Of a DNA stretch of 34,213 bases, positions 32,250-34,213 are shown piece after piece (position 1 is the first letter of the stretch; each line of letters begins with the position of its first letter). The notes below the pieces were generated by a model, which searched no databases, had not been told where the DNA came from, and worked only from the letters and a program-made list of their open reading frames with translations. The position numbers and the translations under genes are program-made. This DNA is from Acidobacteriota bacterium. GTDB lineage: Bacteria > Acidobacteriota > Holophagae > Thermotomaculales > Thermotomaculaceae. The stretch spans positions 1-34,213 of the forward strand of contig JAADJC010000096.1 in NCBI GenBank assembly GCA_013151025.1, written 5' to 3'.

Positions 32250-34213
32250 ATGCACAAGATAGCCAAAAACATCATCGTATTATTAATCGCTCTGCTGACA
32301 CCAATTGCCCTACGGGCCGATTCCTATACGCCACTGACCCAGACCCGGTACACTTTTTCAGGAAGCCAGACTACCGCATTTTATTACCATGGCTTAAACT
32401 ATACAACACCTGCTCTTGGAGATTTTGACGGCGATGGAGATCTGGATCTGATTGTCGGGAACCTGAATGACTACCTGACCTACTTTAGAAACGACGGTTC
32501 CGCAAGCAATATGGATCCGGGTGCTATTTCTCCCACCATTATCAAGATTCCCGGTGAAACCCGGCTCACTCCCTATCCGGGAGACCTGGATGGAGACGGG
32601 GATATGGATCTTGTGGTGGGTACCGCAAGCGGAAAAATATATTTTGTGGAAAACACCGGCGTCACAAGCGGCATGCCGGATTTCGTGCTGGATACGACAC
32701 CCATAGCGACTGCAATCTCCTATTGTCACCCGGCTCTGGACGACGCGGACGGGGATAGCGATCTGGACCTGTTCGTGGGTCAGGGAACCGCTGTCGCTTT
32801 TTATCGAAATACCGGGTCCGCAACAGCTCCCAGTTTCAGCCTGGAACAGAGTAATGTGGTATCCACAACTTCAATAGATCACCTCACGCCGTGTTTGGTT
32901 GATATTGACGGAGATGGAGACGCCGAAATGTTCTGCGGCGAGAGCAATGGAGAAATCGCTTACTATGATAAAGTGGTCAATGGCTCAGATTTTTCCTACA
33001 ACCTGGTCACATCTGCCTATGGTGGCATATCCATCGGCCAATACAGTACTTGTTTTTTCGCAGACACAAACAATGACGGAAATGCAGATATTGCATGTGG
33101 GAACAGAATGGGGAAATCAAGCCTTTACCTTTCCTCAGGCGGCGCTTCACCCACTTATACCGTAACCACGGATAATTTCGGATATTTTGATATCGGTACC
33201 GCAAGTTCATACAAACTCATTGATATGGATGGAGACGGGGACCTGGACATGCTGGCAACCGTGAACAATGTAATTGAATATTTTCGAAATAACGGGCCTG
33301 ACCCGGCAAACCCTGACTGGGAACTTGTCAGCGCAAACCTTCTAACTACCACGTACAGAAACCTTTCATTAGAGACATGGGATTATGACAGAGATGGCGA
33401 CCTTGATATTATTTTTGGAAACGATTCCGGCGGAATTGGGCTTCTAAAGAATACTGGCACCGCTTCTGCCCCTGTATTCACTGAAATCTATGTCGGTTAC
33501 CGTTACAACACATCTAAACTTTTTGATGGGATGAAGGTAGAAGCTCCCTACTCTTCAATAAGAATGGTAGACGTAGATGGAGACGGCGACAAAGATGCCG
33601 TCATCGTCTCCGGATGGGGGACTTCAGCTTACTATAGAAATGACGACATTAACGTCAATCAAGGAGGAACAGATGAAACACTGGATCCATGGCAACCGGA
33701 TAATTTTGTTCTGGTACGTTATGGAGCCTCAATTTCTTCCAGTTATTTCCCCTTCGGAACAGGCACAAACGGACGAATTGCCGCCTGGGATATAGACGGA
33801 GACGGGGACACTGATTTTCTGAACACATCCATTCTCACAACAATTTCATTGATTCGAAATACCGGAACACTCACAAGCGCATCGTATACCAGAGAAACAA
33901 TTAATTATGCCAATATCTCATTCAATACTGACAGTACTGAATCTCAGAATGTCACCATTGATATGGCGGATATGGACGGAGACGGCTGGCCCGACCTGGT
34001 CCTTGGCGGGGCCAGCGGCGGGCTGAAAATTTACCTCAATGACGCGGCGGATGACACGATGGCACCGGCTGCACCGGCTAATTTTACCGCTACCGCAGCC
34101 CGCCATGACCGGGTCATGCTGAGATGGGACCGGGTCACAGATGTCGGCGGTACCGGTGTGGCAAAGTATGTAATCAAGCGAAATGGTTCAGTCGTCCATG
34201 AGATACCGACGCC
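32250..34213 (+). CDS. Secreted FG-GAP/VCBS-type Asp-rich repeat protein with Fn3-like domain (partial)
   Basis: An open frame from ATG 32250 runs to the window edge without a stop (654 codons seen). GGAGGT lies 4-5 bases upstream. A signal peptide (MHKIAKNIIVLLIALLTPIALRA) is followed by about ten units, each centred on an Asp-box such as GDFDGDGDLDL, GDLDGDGDMDL, VDIDGDGDAEM, IDMDGDGDLDM, VDVDGDGDKDA and WDIDGDGDTDF. These sit some 45-75 residues apart with FRN(N/D)G-type strands between them. This is the calcium-binding beta-propeller pattern of FG-GAP/VCBS proteins. From about residue 604 a fibronectin type III-like domain begins (PAAPANFTATAARHDRVMLRWDRV...). It is probably an adhesin or surface protein. 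The C-terminus, including any sorting signal, lies outside the window. Confidence 0.85.
   Translation, partial: MHKIAKNIIVLLIALLTPIALRADSYTPLTQTRYTFSGSQTTAFYYHGLNYTTPALGDFDGDGDLDLIVGNLNDYLTYFRNDGSASNMDPGAISPTIIKIPGETRLTPYPGDLDGDGDMDLVVGTASGKIYFVENTGVTSGMPDFVLDTTPIATAISYCHPALDDADGDSDLDLFVGQGTAVAFYRNTGSATAPSFSLEQSNVVSTTSIDHLTPCLVDIDGDGDAEMFCGESNGEIAYYDKVVNGSDFSYNLVTSAYGGISIGQYSTCFFADTNNDGNADIACGNRMGKSSLYLSSGGASPTYTVTTDNFGYFDIGTASSYKLIDMDGDGDLDMLATVNNVIEYFRNNGPDPANPDWELVSANLLTTTYRNLSLETWDYDRDGDLDIIFGNDSGGIGLLKNTGTASAPVFTEIYVGYRYNTSKLFDGMKVEAPYSSIRMVDVDGDGDKDAVIVSGWGTSAYYRNDDINVNQGGTDETLDPWQPDNFVLVRYGASISSSYFPFGTGTNGRIAAWDIDGDGDTDFLNTSILTTISLIRNTGTLTSASYTRETINYANISFNTDSTESQNVTIDMADMDGDGWPDLVLGGASGGLKIYLNDAADDTMAPAAPANFTATAARHDRVMLRWDRVTDVGGTGVAKYVIKRNGSVVHEIPT

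Noticed and set aside
32063-32428. Plus-strand ORF MFRIFHIFFLFC... of 121 codons
   Set aside because: It is a T-rich spacer translation overlapping the start of the repeat protein in another frame, with no ribosome binding site.

Overview
The window looks like chromosomal DNA from a free-living, diderm (Gram-negative-type) bacterium of moderate GC. RND/TolC efflux genes, lipoproteins and many Sec-exported proteins point to an outer membrane. The gene order rpmE-prfA-prmC-murA, the TPR-tailed GT-C protein and the large secreted beta-rich proteins would fit an Acidobacteriota-like or candidate-phylum genome, but the sequence alone does not settle the taxon. No rRNA, tRNA, CRISPR array, insertion sequence or prophage was recognised.

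Layout. (1) 10-6508, minus strand: a tightly overlapping efflux operon, tetR-tolC-adaptor-RND-PG0541-like protein. It is read from a near-consensus promoter filled with TetR-type operators and ends in an intrinsic terminator. (2) 6760-14105, plus strand: a pseudopilin-like gene and dprA (both competence-related), then the housekeeping run topA, rpmE (own promoter), prfA, prmC, murA. (3) 14234-16609, minus strand: an AmgK-like sugar kinase, radC and a MurU-like nucleotidyltransferase, a possible MurNAc-recycling pair convergent with murA. (4) 16742-19353, minus strand: an exported coiled-coil protein, a GAF-HD-GYP protein and a metallo-beta-lactamase-fold hydrolase resembling class II cyclic-nucleotide phosphodiesterase, each overlapping the next by 11 bases. 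(5) 19519-22244, plus strand: an M1-like metallopeptidase and a polytopic membrane protein. (6) 22369-26304, plus strand: a compact promoter-operator-hairpin-terminator unit, then an alpha-solenoid protein and a TMTC-like GT-C/TPR membrane protein. (7) 26446-31772, minus strand: a lipoprotein / small secreted protein / transglutaminase-like secreted protein operon, and upstream of it a large secreted protein with a strong promoter and long leader. (8) 32250 to the window end, plus strand: a secreted FG-GAP/VCBS-type Asp-rich repeat protein with an Fn3-like domain, running off the edge.

Four genes are broken by single frameshifts: the adaptor, prfA, the M1 peptidase and the large secreted protein at 29944-31772. 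One of them (prfA) is normally essential, and at least two breaks lie in or beside mononucleotide runs. Small consensus indels are therefore more likely than true pseudogenes, and each gene is given here as one CDS with its break stated.

The most interesting non-coding signals are the tandem operator array in the tetR promoter, the 22369-22463 unit (either a ~50-nt RNA carrying a perfect anti-Shine-Dalgarno sequence or a leader attenuator), a dispersed GTGAT-rich hairpin repeat in gene-end spacers, and the long purine-rich leader upstream of 31772.
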